A stretch of DNA of 5,562 bases. Source: Prevotellaceae bacterium (lineage in GTDB: Bacteria > Bacteroidota > Bacteroidia > Bacteroidales > UBA932). The DNA lies in the NCBI GenBank assembly GCA_031258755.1, contig JAIRMK010000092.1:1-5562 (forward strand), read 5' to 3'. Positions within the stretch are counted from its first letter, which is position 1. Every line of letters starts with the position of its first letter. Made by a program: the position numbers and the translations under genes. Below the pieces are notes generated by a model. That model was not told where the DNA came from. It ran no database searches and worked only from the letters and a program-made list of their open reading frames with translations. Positions 1 through 5,458 of the stretch are shown here, one piece after another.

Positions 1-1
1 A

Positions 2-748
2 CTTACGCTGTGGCTAATGTGTTTTGCCGCTACCGGCACACTGCAAGCACAAATTGTGGATTCAATATGGGTCAAAGCCAATAGCCTGTATGCTTCGGGA
101 GACTATCGCGAAGCCATCACCTACTACAACATGATCGAAGCATCGGGCGAGGTTTCCGCCGATTTATTCTACAATATCGGCAATGCTTATTTCAAACAAA
201 ATATGCTATCGAAAGCTATTTTATACTATGAACGCGCTATCAAACTACGCCCCGGAGACGCCGATATCAGCCACAATTTAGCATTGGCAAACGCCATGAC
301 GGTAGATAAAATCGAAGCCGTCCCCGAATTTTTTGTGTTTACATGGATAAAAAACTTGCGCAGCGGCGCCGATACCGACACGTGGGCATGGCTTTCCATC
401 ATCTTTTTCACCGTATGCCTGTTGTTATTCGGACTTTTTTTGTTTGCCCGCAATATTACTTTGCGAAAATTTTCGTTCTTCCTGTCTATTCTTATCCTGT
501 TGGGAAGCATTAACAGTGGCATATTTGCCTACTACCAGAAGAAAGAATTACACGACACTTCCGCCGCCATTATCACGCCAGCGGTGATCACCGTAAAAAG
601 TTCACCCGACACGTCAGGAAAAGATTTATTCATCTTGCACGAAGGAACCAAGGTAACCATACTCGAAACACTCGGCGAATGGCAGTGCATTAAGTTGGCT
701 GACGGAAAACAAGGATGGATACTTAAATTTGCTGCGGAAATAATATAA
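2..748 (+). CDS. batE: BatE-like TPR/SH3 membrane protein (5' end outside window)
   Basis: This is the C-terminal part of a membrane-anchored protein with tetratricopeptide and SH3-like domains, the architecture of BatE from the Bacteroidetes aerotolerance (BatABCDE) operon. The frame is open to the window edge: upstream of the first ATG (position 17) it reads L-T-L-W-L and continues into M-C-F-A-A-T-G-T-L-Q-A-Q. That looks like the end of a signal peptide with cleavage near A-Q, so the true start is probably upstream and the ATG at 17 is internal. Numbering from that ATG, TPR-like helices span about 18-95 (FYNIGNAYFKQN, then AILYYERAIKLRPGDAD, the classic end of a TPR). Two hydrophobic segments lie at about 123-144 and 153-172. 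A bacterial SH3-like domain follows at about 187-240, with VKSSPDTSGK, LHEGTKV and GKQGWI. Bat proteins are linked to envelope stress and oxygen tolerance; the exact role of BatE is not settled. batA-D would be expected upstream. Identity rests on architecture, so another TPR/SH3 protein is possible. Confidence 0.75.
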   Translation, partial: LTLWLMCFAATGTLQAQIVDSIWVKANSLYASGDYREAITYYNMIEASGEVSADLFYNIGNAYFKQNMLSKAILYYERAIKLRPGDADISHNLALANAMTVDKIEAVPEFFVFTWIKNLRSGADTDTWAWLSIIFFTVCLLLFGLFLFARNITLRKFSFFLSILILLGSINSGIFAYYQKKELHDTSAAIITPAVITVKSSPDTSGKDLFILHEGTKVTILETLGEWQCIKLADGKQGWILKFAAEII

Positions 749-753
749 ACGAC

Positions 754-1917
754 TCACGAGAACAACGGATTTACATACTGCTTCACATCCTCCACCCCAA
801 TAACTTTATCACAAAGAATGATAAGCCGTTCTAAGGCATTGCGAAATTCGCGGATATTTCCCGTCCACGGATATTTCTGCATTTCGACAAGCGCCTCATC
901 CGTAATTTTCCGTTTCGCATAATTATAATCCATGCAAATTTGCTTCATAAAATAATCGGCCAGCAAGGGGATGTCGGATTTCCGCTCGGCTAAAGTGGGC
1001 ATGTGCACAATAATGACACTAAGCCGGTGGTACAAGTCTTCACGAAAATTCCCGCGTTCAATTTCCAGCCTCAGGTTTTTATTTGTTGCCACAACTACAC
1101 GCACATTCACACTGATGTCTTTGTCGCTTCCGATGCGCGTCACCTTATTTTCCTGCAACACGCGCAATACCTTCGCCTGTGCCGACAAACTCATATCTCC
1201 AATTTCATCGAGAAATAGCGTGCCGCCTTGCGCCTGCTCAAATTTTCCTTTGTGTTGTCGCACCGCAGAAGTAAAAGAGCCTTTTTCATGTCCGAATAAT
1301 TCGCTTTCGATAAGTTCTCCGGGAATGGCGGCACAATTCACTTCCACGAAAGGCGCTGCCGCACGCAGGCTTTTCTCATGAATCCACCGCGCCACCAATT
1401 CCTTCCCCGTCCCATTCGATCCGGTAATCAGCACACGTGCTTCTGTCGGCGCAATCCTGTCCACCAAATCTTTAATCTTCACCATGGCGTCCGAATCGCC
1501 TACCATATCAGGGATTTTTGACACTTTTCGCTTCAATGTTTTGGTTTCCCTCACCAGTTCTGTCTTTTCCGTGGCATTGCGTATGGTAATTAAGATGCGA
1601 TTCAAATCAAGCGGTTTTTCAATAAAATCGTACGCACCTTTTTTAATACACTCCACCACGGCATCAATGGTGCCATGTCCGGAAATCATAATAACCGGAA
1701 TTTCGGGGTGTTTTTCCTGCAGTTTATCAAGTATTTCAATGCCATCCATTTCGGGCATCTTAATATCGCAAAAAATAACATCAAAATTATTCGCTTCCGC
1801 GGCAGCCAAAGCATCCTCGCCTTTTTCAGCCAAGATTACCTCGTATCCTTCATACTCCAGAATATTCTTCATAGTATTGCGAATACTCTTCTCATCATCT
1901 ACGACTAAAATCTTCAT
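754..1917 (-). CDS. NtrC-family sigma-54 response regulator lacking a DNA-binding HTH
   Basis: This is a two-domain response regulator of 387 residues. The receiver domain (about 1-118) has the acidic pair D7/D8, the phospho-acceptor D51 in FCDIKMPEMDG, S79 and the conserved K101 in EKPLD. The AAA+ sigma-54 interaction domain (about 138-365) has Walker A GSNGTGKE (166-173), the sigma-54 contact loop as GSFTSA (213-218, canonical GAFTGA), Walker B GGTLFLDE (231-238), sensor I ATN (277-279), FREDLYHRL (291-299) and sensor II GNIREF (353-358). Such proteins use ATP hydrolysis to remodel sigma-54 RNA polymerase after phosphorylation by a histidine kinase. The protein stops 29 residues after GNIREF, so the C-terminal Fis-type HTH of NtrC (usually about 450-480 residues in total) is absent. 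It may work through another DNA-binding partner or from solution. The ATG follows the Ppx/GppA stop by 24 nt on the same strand, so the two are probably cotranscribed. No cognate kinase is visible. The family call is very secure; the target genes are unknown. Confidence 0.95.
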   Translation of the reverse strand: MKILVVDDEKSIRNTMKNILEYEGYEVILAEKGEDALAAAEANNFDVIFCDIKMPEMDGIEILDKLQEKHPEIPVIMISGHGTIDAVVECIKKGAYDFIEKPLDLNRILITIRNATEKTELVRETKTLKRKVSKIPDMVGDSDAMVKIKDLVDRIAPTEARVLITGSNGTGKELVARWIHEKSLRAAAPFVEVNCAAIPGELIESELFGHEKGSFTSAVRQHKGKFEQAQGGTLFLDEIGDMSLSAQAKVLRVLQENKVTRIGSDKDISVNVRVVVATNKNLRLEIERGNFREDLYHRLSVIIVHMPTLAERKSDIPLLADYFMKQICMDYNYAKRKITDEALVEMQKYPWTGNIREFRNALERLIILCDKVIGVEDVKQYVNPLFS

Positions 1918-1941
1918 ATCCGGTTTATTTTTATTTTATAT

Positions 1942-2865
1942 TCAACATGTTTTATATGACTCTGCTAATTCACACATCACGCCCTCTTTCAACGAATAAC
2001 TACATTGTATCATTTTCGTAATTCCTGCTTTCTCAATAACCAAATTGGTTAGAATAGCCGCCAGTACAATAAAATCAACCCGCACAGGCGTCATCCCTTT
2101 CATGGCCATGCGTTCTGCCGCAGTGGCATGTAATAACCGATGATACAACTCGGCAAAAGCGCTCAATTCAATGAGGTATGACGGTTTCTTTTCTTTCGTG
2201 GCGCCGGTGAGCAAGGACCTGTAAGTGTCAAATGAGCCCGACGACCCCACCAATGTGGTAATAGTATAACGTTCCAATGCCTGCCACAAAACGTTCATCT
2301 CCTGATTCAGGTATGACCTCACGCGCTTTGCTTCTTTCGATGTAATAGGATCGCCGGGCTTGAATTGCTCGAGAAGCCGCGCCATTCCTAACGGAAAACT
2401 ATGCTTCCAATAAATCATTTCGGCATCGGCAATAATAAATTCATTACTTCCGCCACCAATATCGAGCATCAATACCGGTTCTTCTTTCAATAGCACGCCC
2501 TCTCTAATGCCTTTATAAATAAGCACGGCCTCGCGATCGCCTGAAATTACTTCTATCGGAATATGATATTTTTCTTCTATAAACTCGGCAAAATCAAGAC
2601 CGTTCTCCGCCTCACGCACCGCCGACGTAGCCAACGCATAAACCCGCTCAGCGCCACCCCACGCAGCCAGTTGCGCAGTCAAACGATCCATGGCTTCTGA
2701 AGCAGCATCAAAAGCACGCAACGATAGTGTACCACTACGCAATCCCCCATCACCAAGACGGGCGGGTTGTTTCATTTCATGTACACGATTCCATGCTCCG
2801 GGGACTACATCTGCCAGCAACAGATTATACACATTTGTCCCCATATCTATAACGGCAACACGCAT
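1942..2865 (-). CDS. ppx: Ppx/GppA-family phosphatase (exopolyphosphatase-like)
   Basis: This 307-residue cytoplasmic enzyme belongs to the Ppx/GppA branch of the ASKHA (actin/hexokinase/Hsp70) fold. The branch hydrolyses terminal phosphate from polyphosphate and/or converts pppGpp to ppGpp. Visible motifs: the N-terminal phosphate loop DMGTN (7-11); RLGDGG (36-41); ATSAVREAENG (79-89); ISGDREA (107-113), matching SGxxEA with E112 as the expected catalytic glutamate; the second phosphate loop DIGGGSNEF (135-143); GSSGSF (207-212); RVDFIVLAA (262-270); and SLKEGV (291-296) near the end. At about 300 residues it is the short two-domain form common in Bacteroidetes and lacks the extra C-terminal domains of E. 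coli Ppx. The ATG at 2865 puts the first motif at residue 7, as usual. It heads a likely operon with the response regulator downstream. The start lies 18 nt after a -7 box at 2884-2891, so the leader should be very short, without a Shine-Dalgarno. Polyphosphate and pppGpp activities cannot be told apart from sequence, so the symbol is tentative. Confidence 0.9.
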   Translation of the reverse strand: MRVAVIDMGTNVYNLLLADVVPGAWNRVHEMKQPARLGDGGLRSGTLSLRAFDAASEAMDRLTAQLAAWGGAERVYALATSAVREAENGLDFAEFIEEKYHIPIEVISGDREAVLIYKGIREGVLLKEEPVLMLDIGGGSNEFIIADAEMIYWKHSFPLGMARLLEQFKPGDPITSKEAKRVRSYLNQEMNVLWQALERYTITTLVGSSGSFDTYRSLLTGATKEKKPSYLIELSAFAELYHRLLHATAAERMAMKGMTPVRVDFIVLAAILTNLVIEKAGITKMIQCSYSLKEGVMCELAESYKTC

Positions 2866-2883
2866 AAATTGTTACAATGAGCA

Positions 2884-2891
2884 CAAAGGTA
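2884..2891 (-). promoter_or_regulatory. Bacteroidetes -7 box for the Ppx/GppA - regulator operon
   Basis: On the minus strand this reads TACCTTTG, an exact TAnnTTTG match, 18 nt before the ATG at 2865. A TTTG that could serve as the -33 element lies at 2917-2914, with a 22-nt spacer, slightly long. It faces away from the cmk -7 box, and the two boxes are 14 bp apart, so each promoter's upstream element falls in or near the other's core. Confidence 0.7.
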
Positions 2892-2905
2892 CAAAATATT
2901 TATTG

Positions 2906-2913
2906 TATCTTTG
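2906..2913 (+). promoter_or_regulatory. Bacteroidetes -7 box for cmk
   Basis: TATCTTTG matches TAnnTTTG exactly. Transcription would begin a few bases downstream, about 2917-2920, leaving a short A-rich leader before the proposed TTG start at 2944. No clear -33 TTTG is visible at the usual distance upstream. The site rules out the upstream in-frame TTG at 2911 as the cmk start, because that codon overlaps the box. Confidence 0.7.
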
Positions 2914-2943
2914 CAAAAAAAACAACATTATTATAAAAAAATA

Positions 2944-3636
2944 TTGAATACTCCTGTCTCAAAAATAATTATTGCCATTGACGGACACTCCTCTACAGGA
3001 AAAAGTTCATTTGCTAAAGCCATTGCCGCCAAACTCGGTTACATCTATGTGGACAGCGGCGCCATGTATCGTGCAGTAACTTTATACGGATTACAACACG
3101 GACTGATTTCCGATGACGGAAAAATAAACACAAAGGAATTGATTTCCACATTGCCTGACATTGAAATTGAATTTCGCAATATTGATGGGCAAAACATTAC
3201 TTTTTTACAACACGTGAACGTAGAACACGATATCCGCAGTATCAGGGTGTCCCAACAGGTAAGCGCCGTGAGCGCCATTGCCGAAGTACGCACACACCTC
3301 GTGCACTTGCAGCAATTGATGGGCAAAGACAAAGGCATTGTAATGGATGGCCGCGACATTGGCACTGTGGTATTTCCGCAGGCCGAATTGAAAATTTTTA
3401 TGACAGCCGCCCCCTCTGTGCGCGCCGAACGGCGCTACAAAGAACTTGCAGCAAAAGGCGGGCAAGTGTCGCTACAAGAAATATTACAGCACATTATTCA
3501 GCGCGATTATATCGACGAACACCGCGCTGTAACGCCCCTCCGCAAAGCCGATGACGCGTTGCTGTTAGACAACAGCCACCTGACCCTCGCCGATCAAATG
3601 AAATGGTTTGAAGAAATATGGGAAAAATATATATAA
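2944..3636 (+). CDS. cmk: Cytidylate kinase
   Basis: Cytidylate kinase transfers phosphate from ATP to CMP or dCMP in cytoplasmic pyrimidine nucleotide metabolism. Numbering from TTG at 2944 (230 residues, the usual family length), the P-loop is GHSSTGKS (14-21), followed by YVDSGAMYRA (35-44), SQQVSAVSAIAEVR in the CMP-binding insert, the hallmark GIVMDGRDIGTVVFP region (DGRDIGT at 135-141), RAERRYKEL, and the lid region RDYIDEHRAVTPL (187-199) with ADDALLLDNS after it. The start is uncertain. The frame extends to a TTG at 2911, but that codon lies inside the -7 box TATCTTTG (2906-2913) and would not be transcribed. TTG 2944 gives M-N-T-P-V-S-K-I-I-I-A-I-D-G, the normal distance from the N-terminus to the P-loop. 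There is no ATG between 2911 and the P-loop, so a non-ATG start seems unavoidable. The gene is followed after one base by a small membrane-protein gene, and is divergent from the Ppx/GppA gene. Confidence 0.95.
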   Translation: MNTPVSKIIIAIDGHSSTGKSSFAKAIAAKLGYIYVDSGAMYRAVTLYGLQHGLISDDGKINTKELISTLPDIEIEFRNIDGQNITFLQHVNVEHDIRSIRVSQQVSAVSAIAEVRTHLVHLQQLMGKDKGIVMDGRDIGTVVFPQAELKIFMTAAPSVRAERRYKELAAKGGQVSLQEILQHIIQRDYIDEHRAVTPLRKADDALLLDNSHLTLADQMKWFEEIWEKYI

Positions 3637-3637
3637 T

Positions 3638-3895
3638 ATGACACCAATATTTACCGTTATTATTTTATCAACCGTTATACTTGGCTTGTGTTTTGCGGGG
3701 TTGGCTATAACCATGATCATAAAGAAGAACGGCAAATTCCCGGAAACCGAAATAGGACACAACAAAAATATGCGACGGCTCGGTATTCGTTGCGCCAAAC
3801 AGGAAGAACTCAGCAAGTGGCGAAACCATGCAAAACCGGCATCCGACAACCCTTGCAGCCATTGTGCAATACCGTGCGATGATAAGAAACAATAA
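3638..3895 (+). CDS. Small single-TM protein with C-terminal cysteine cluster (NqrM-like?)
   Basis: This 85-residue protein has its ATG at 3638, one base after the cmk TAA, so it is almost certainly translated from the cmk transcript. An in-frame upstream ATG at 3608 would add ten residues overlapping the end of cmk and place charged residues before the TM helix, so 3638 is preferred. Residues 4-28 form one hydrophobic helix (IFTVIILSTVIL onward), followed by K-K-N-G-K-F-P, then GHNKNMRRLGIRC and a soluble tail. Four cysteines lie in the tail: C52, C73, C76 and C80, ending C-S-H-C-A-I-P-C-D-D. The spacing suggests a metal site or disulfides. The layout (N-terminal TM, about 80 residues, Cys cluster ending P-C-D) resembles NqrM (DUF539), the Na+-NQR maturation factor often encoded beside apbE, and an ApbE gene lies convergently 18 nt away. 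That likeness is from memory and is an inference. Otherwise it is a conserved-looking small membrane protein of unknown function. Confidence 0.8.
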   Translation: MTPIFTVIILSTVILGLCFAGLAITMIIKKNGKFPETEIGHNKNMRRLGIRCAKQEELSKWRNHAKPASDNPCSHCAIPCDDKKQ

Positions 3896-3913
3896 TCACG
3901 ACAATCCTTGCGG

Positions 3914-4900
3914 TTACCGTATCATGGCCTGCACATCGTCTGTGGCATAAGTTTTCATCTCTCCCTCCTCCTCATATACCAGATAAGCGCCCCACTGCGG
4001 ACGTTGCAAAAGCATTTCCTTAGCACGCGCCAATCCCACGACCATAAACACGGTAGCATACGCATCGGCAGTGATGGTGTCATCGGCAAAAACCGTGGCG
4101 CTAAGCAGGTTGTGCGTCACCGGCCGGCCCGTAGCCGGGTCGATGGTATGCGCATATTTTTTGCCGTCTTCCACATAAAACTTCCGGTAGTTGCCCGATG
4201 TAACCATGGCGCGGCCGGTGAAGTGCACGACCACTTGAAACCGTTCCCCCGCAATTTTATTACCGTCTTCCGGCTTGTCGATACCCACCGTCCATTCCTC
4301 TCCTTTTTTGTTTTTCCCCTTGCAGCGGATTTCCCCCCCTATTTCCACCAGATAGTCGGCAATGCCTTGCGCCTCGATCCATTCACTCACTACATCCACC
4401 GAGTAACCTTGTGCGAGGGCATTCATGTTTAACGTGATGCGTGCATCATCTTTCAGCAACCGGCGGCCTTCCAAGCGTACTTTGTCCATGCCCACAAATG
4501 TTTTCAAGCTATCCAGTAAATGCGGCGTAATTTTTTCCCTGTCTTTAAATCCGAAGCCCCACGCGTTGAACAGCGGCGACGCAGAAATATCAAAAGCGCC
4601 ATCCGAATCGTCATACACCTCTTGGGCTCGCTGGAACGCCCGGATAAAATAATCATCCGCATCCACCGTTTCATTGCGGTTCAGCCTTGAAATTACCGAT
4701 GTGCTGTCATAAACCGACAGCGAACGGCTAAAACCGCACAACAGCGAGTCGATGGCCGACTGCAAACGGCGCTGCTGCGCATCGCGGTATATAATGTGGT
4801 AAGTGGTTCCCTGCGTAAAACCATCAATAGTATAATAGGTGGCCGGCAACTCGCACCCTGCTGCAAAAAACAGCAGCAATATATAGTGGAAGTATTTCAT
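3914..4900 (-). CDS. apbE: FAD:protein FMN transferase, ApbE family lipoprotein
   Basis: ApbE enzymes cleave FAD and attach FMN covalently to a Thr or Ser of target proteins, notably NqrB/NqrC of Na+-NQR and RnfD/RnfG, on the outer side of the cytoplasmic membrane. This 328-residue protein starts MKYFHYILLLFFAAGC, a lipoprotein signal peptide with lipobox A-A-G-C16. Family motifs in order: FTQGTTYHIIY (28-38); FSRSLSVYDSTSVISRLN (57-74); SDGAFDISASPLFNAWGFG (99-117); LNMNALAQGYSVDVV (157-171), where Q replaces the usual Lys of A-K-G-Y; YLVEIGGEIRCKG (183-195); SGNYRKFYV; HTIDPATG (251-258) with the conserved His and Asp; and TADAYAT (277-283), where D279 and T283 fit the Mg2+ site. Length and motif order are complete, so it looks functional. 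It is monocistronic as far as visible, convergent with the small Cys-rich gene. A -7 box lies 4 nt before the ATG, so the mRNA may be leaderless. No nqr or rnf gene is in the window, so the client protein is unknown. Confidence 0.95.
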   Translation of the reverse strand: MKYFHYILLLFFAAGCELPATYYTIDGFTQGTTYHIIYRDAQQRRLQSAIDSLLCGFSRSLSVYDSTSVISRLNRNETVDADDYFIRAFQRAQEVYDDSDGAFDISASPLFNAWGFGFKDREKITPHLLDSLKTFVGMDKVRLEGRRLLKDDARITLNMNALAQGYSVDVVSEWIEAQGIADYLVEIGGEIRCKGKNKKGEEWTVGIDKPEDGNKIAGERFQVVVHFTGRAMVTSGNYRKFYVEDGKKYAHTIDPATGRPVTHNLLSATVFADDTITADAYATVFMVVGLARAKEMLLQRPQWGAYLVYEEEGEMKTYATDDVQAMIR

Positions 4901-4904
4901 TATG

Positions 4905-4912
4905 CAAAGATA
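4905..4912 (-). promoter_or_regulatory. Bacteroidetes -7 box for apbE
   Basis: The minus strand reads TATCTTTG, an exact TAnnTTTG match. Only four bases (CATA) separate it from the apbE ATG at 4900, so the predicted transcript starts at or next to the start codon and would be leaderless or nearly so. No convincing -33 TTTG is seen at standard spacing; a TTG (4928-4926) is nearer than usual. Confidence 0.6.
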
Positions 4913-4992
4913 GCGAAATTAGCGACAACCCCACTAAAAATGGTTCTATCCTGATACCCAAATAGATATTTTTTCACATTTTTGCCAAAAAT

Positions 4993-5013
4993 ATTTTTAT
5001 ATTCGATAAAAAT
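4993..5013. repeat. A/T-rich inverted repeat over the upstream promoter region
   Basis: ATTTTTAT (4993-5000) and ATAAAAAT (5006-5013) form a perfect 8-bp inverted repeat around ATTCG, ending 3 bp before the -7 box at 5017. It covers the region where RNA polymerase would contact upstream DNA, so it could be an operator. Because it is composed almost only of A and T in an A/T-rich spacer, chance is a strong alternative. Confidence 0.35.
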
Positions 5014-5016
5014 TCT

Positions 5017-5024
5017 TATTTTTG
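5017..5024 (+). promoter_or_regulatory. Bacteroidetes -7 box for the structured RNA / terD leader
   Basis: TATTTTTG matches TAnnTTTG exactly, and a T-rich stretch at 4994-4998 occupies the -33 position without a perfect TTTG. Transcription would start near 5030, about 65 nt before the P1 helix of the structured RNA and about 430 nt before terD. No matching box is found on the minus strand to the right of the structure, which supports the plus-strand assignment. Confidence 0.6.
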
Positions 5025-5073
5025 TCCGATTAATACTTATCGCCTATGGTGATATAAAAGGAAAAACATGATT

Positions 5074-5091
5074 TTAAAGCGTTAGCTTTAA
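5074..5091 (+). other. 7-bp hairpin in the 5' part of the structured RNA
   Basis: TTAAAGC (5074-5080) pairs perfectly with GCTTTAA (5085-5091) around a GTTA tetraloop. It lies between the predicted transcription start and the P1 helix of the large rod, so it would be a separate 5' domain of the same RNA. It is not followed by a T-run and is therefore not a terminator. Confidence 0.55.
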
Positions 5092-5218
5092 TCTTGCTAT
5101 TGAAACTTCGCAAATTTCAACGTAACCAGGAGTAAAGTGTAACGCCTACGTGAACAACGTGGGCTTTACTTAATTTGGTTACAGGGTATGCGAAGACCTC
5201 AATAGCAAAAAAGAGTAG

Positions 5219-5233
5219 TGTTCACGTTTTTTT
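5219..5233 (+). terminator. Possible terminator formed with the RNA apical loop region
   Basis: TGTTCACGT (5219-5227) runs directly into a seven-T run (5227-5233). Its partner is ACGTGAACA (5148-5156), a perfect 9-bp complement in the apical hairpin. No good local hairpin precedes the T-run, so termination would need this long-range pairing or the rod itself. Five of the pairs (GAACA loop with TGTTC) could form a pseudoknot without opening P5; the full nine require opening it. Confidence 0.35.
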
Positions 5234-5458
5234 ATTGTCTAAAAGGGCAGATAAAGAAAAGCAAGAATGCCAAGACGCAGAATTACTACATGAAAAAGGG
5301 AATAAAGTGATGTTGTTCCTTTATATAAGACGGTAACATATTATTAACGTGGGAGTCTGGAAAAGCTATTTTACTGACAAATAAGTAAGAAAATGAGACC
5401 AACAACTGAGTAAATAAAACACAAACTAAATATAATTAACTTAAAAAAACAAATAATT
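5234..5458. other. Non-coding spacer before terD, no feature seen
   Basis: This A/T-rich stretch contains only very short reading frames (under ten codons) on the plus strand, no exact TAnnTTTG box on either strand, and no strong inverted repeat. The 8-mer AACGTGGG (5346-5353) repeats the 3' arm of the apical hairpin at 5156-5163. The last 20 bases are A-rich, as often seen just before Bacteroidetes start codons. Confidence 0.5.

Larger units (their letters stand above)
5030..5233 (+). ncRNA. Candidate structured RNA, long rod with central bubble (6S-like)
   Basis: Perfect nested inverted repeats define one elongated RNA fold. P1 is TTGCTATTGA (5094-5103) with TCAATAGCAA (5199-5208). P2 is CTTCGCA (5106-5112) with TGCGAAG (5189-5195). 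P3 is GTAACCA (5122-5128) with TGGTTAC (5176-5182). P4 is AGTAAA (5131-5136) with TTTACT (5165-5170). P5 is GCCTACGT (5144-5151) with ACGTGGGC (5157-5164, one T-G wobble), closing a GAACA loop. Between P2 and P3 lies an asymmetric bubble of 9 nt (5113-5121) against 6 nt (5183-5188). A separate 7-bp hairpin lies upstream at 5074-5091. An exact -7 box at 5017-5024 would start transcription near 5030, and a T-run at 5227-5233 could end it, giving about 200 nt. This rod-plus-bubble form and length suggest 6S RNA, the RNA polymerase decoy (6S-Flavo class in Bacteroidetes), but I could not check conserved positions. A cis-acting leader for terD is the alternative. Strand is chosen from the promoter; ends are approximate. 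Confidence 0.6.

Noticed and set aside
226..522. Minus-strand open frame opposite the BatE-like gene
   Set aside because: Overlaps the TPR and TM region of a well-supported gene and shows no independent signal.
971..1381. Long plus-strand open frame opposite the response regulator
   Set aside because: It lies fully inside the clear AAA+ domain coding sequence on the other strand, and its translation has low-complexity Ser/Thr/Arg-rich content with no recognisable motif.
1484..1999. Plus-strand open frame of 171 codons over the receiver domain
   Set aside because: Antisense to the strongly conserved receiver domain and running into the end of the Ppx/GppA gene; Ser-rich shadow translation with no domain.
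3879..3925. ATGATA / TATCAT inverted repeat between the small gene and apbE as a bidirectional terminator
   Set aside because: Only six A/T-rich pairs with a loop of about 35 nt and no T-run on either side.
3908..4432. Plus-strand open frame of 174 codons opposite apbE
   Set aside because: Mirror frame of the apbE C-terminal half, which carries all expected ApbE motifs; no motif of its own.
5068..5085. Five-codon frame M-I-L-K-R with AGGA six bases upstream, as a leader peptide
   Set aside because: Bacteroidetes rarely depend on Shine-Dalgarno sequences, the frame is too short to judge, and it overlaps the 5' hairpin by chance as far as can be seen.
5104..5198. Signal recognition particle RNA or tRNA-like element
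   Set aside because: The apical region lacks the conserved SRP GGAA-type loop and AGCAG-like internal loop, and there is no cloverleaf or CCA end.
5094..5208. Inverted repeats as insertion-sequence ends, an attC site or a CRISPR repeat
   Set aside because: There is no transposase or repeated unit, the stems are nested rather than separated by cargo, and a promoter box and T-run flank the structure, which fits an RNA gene better.
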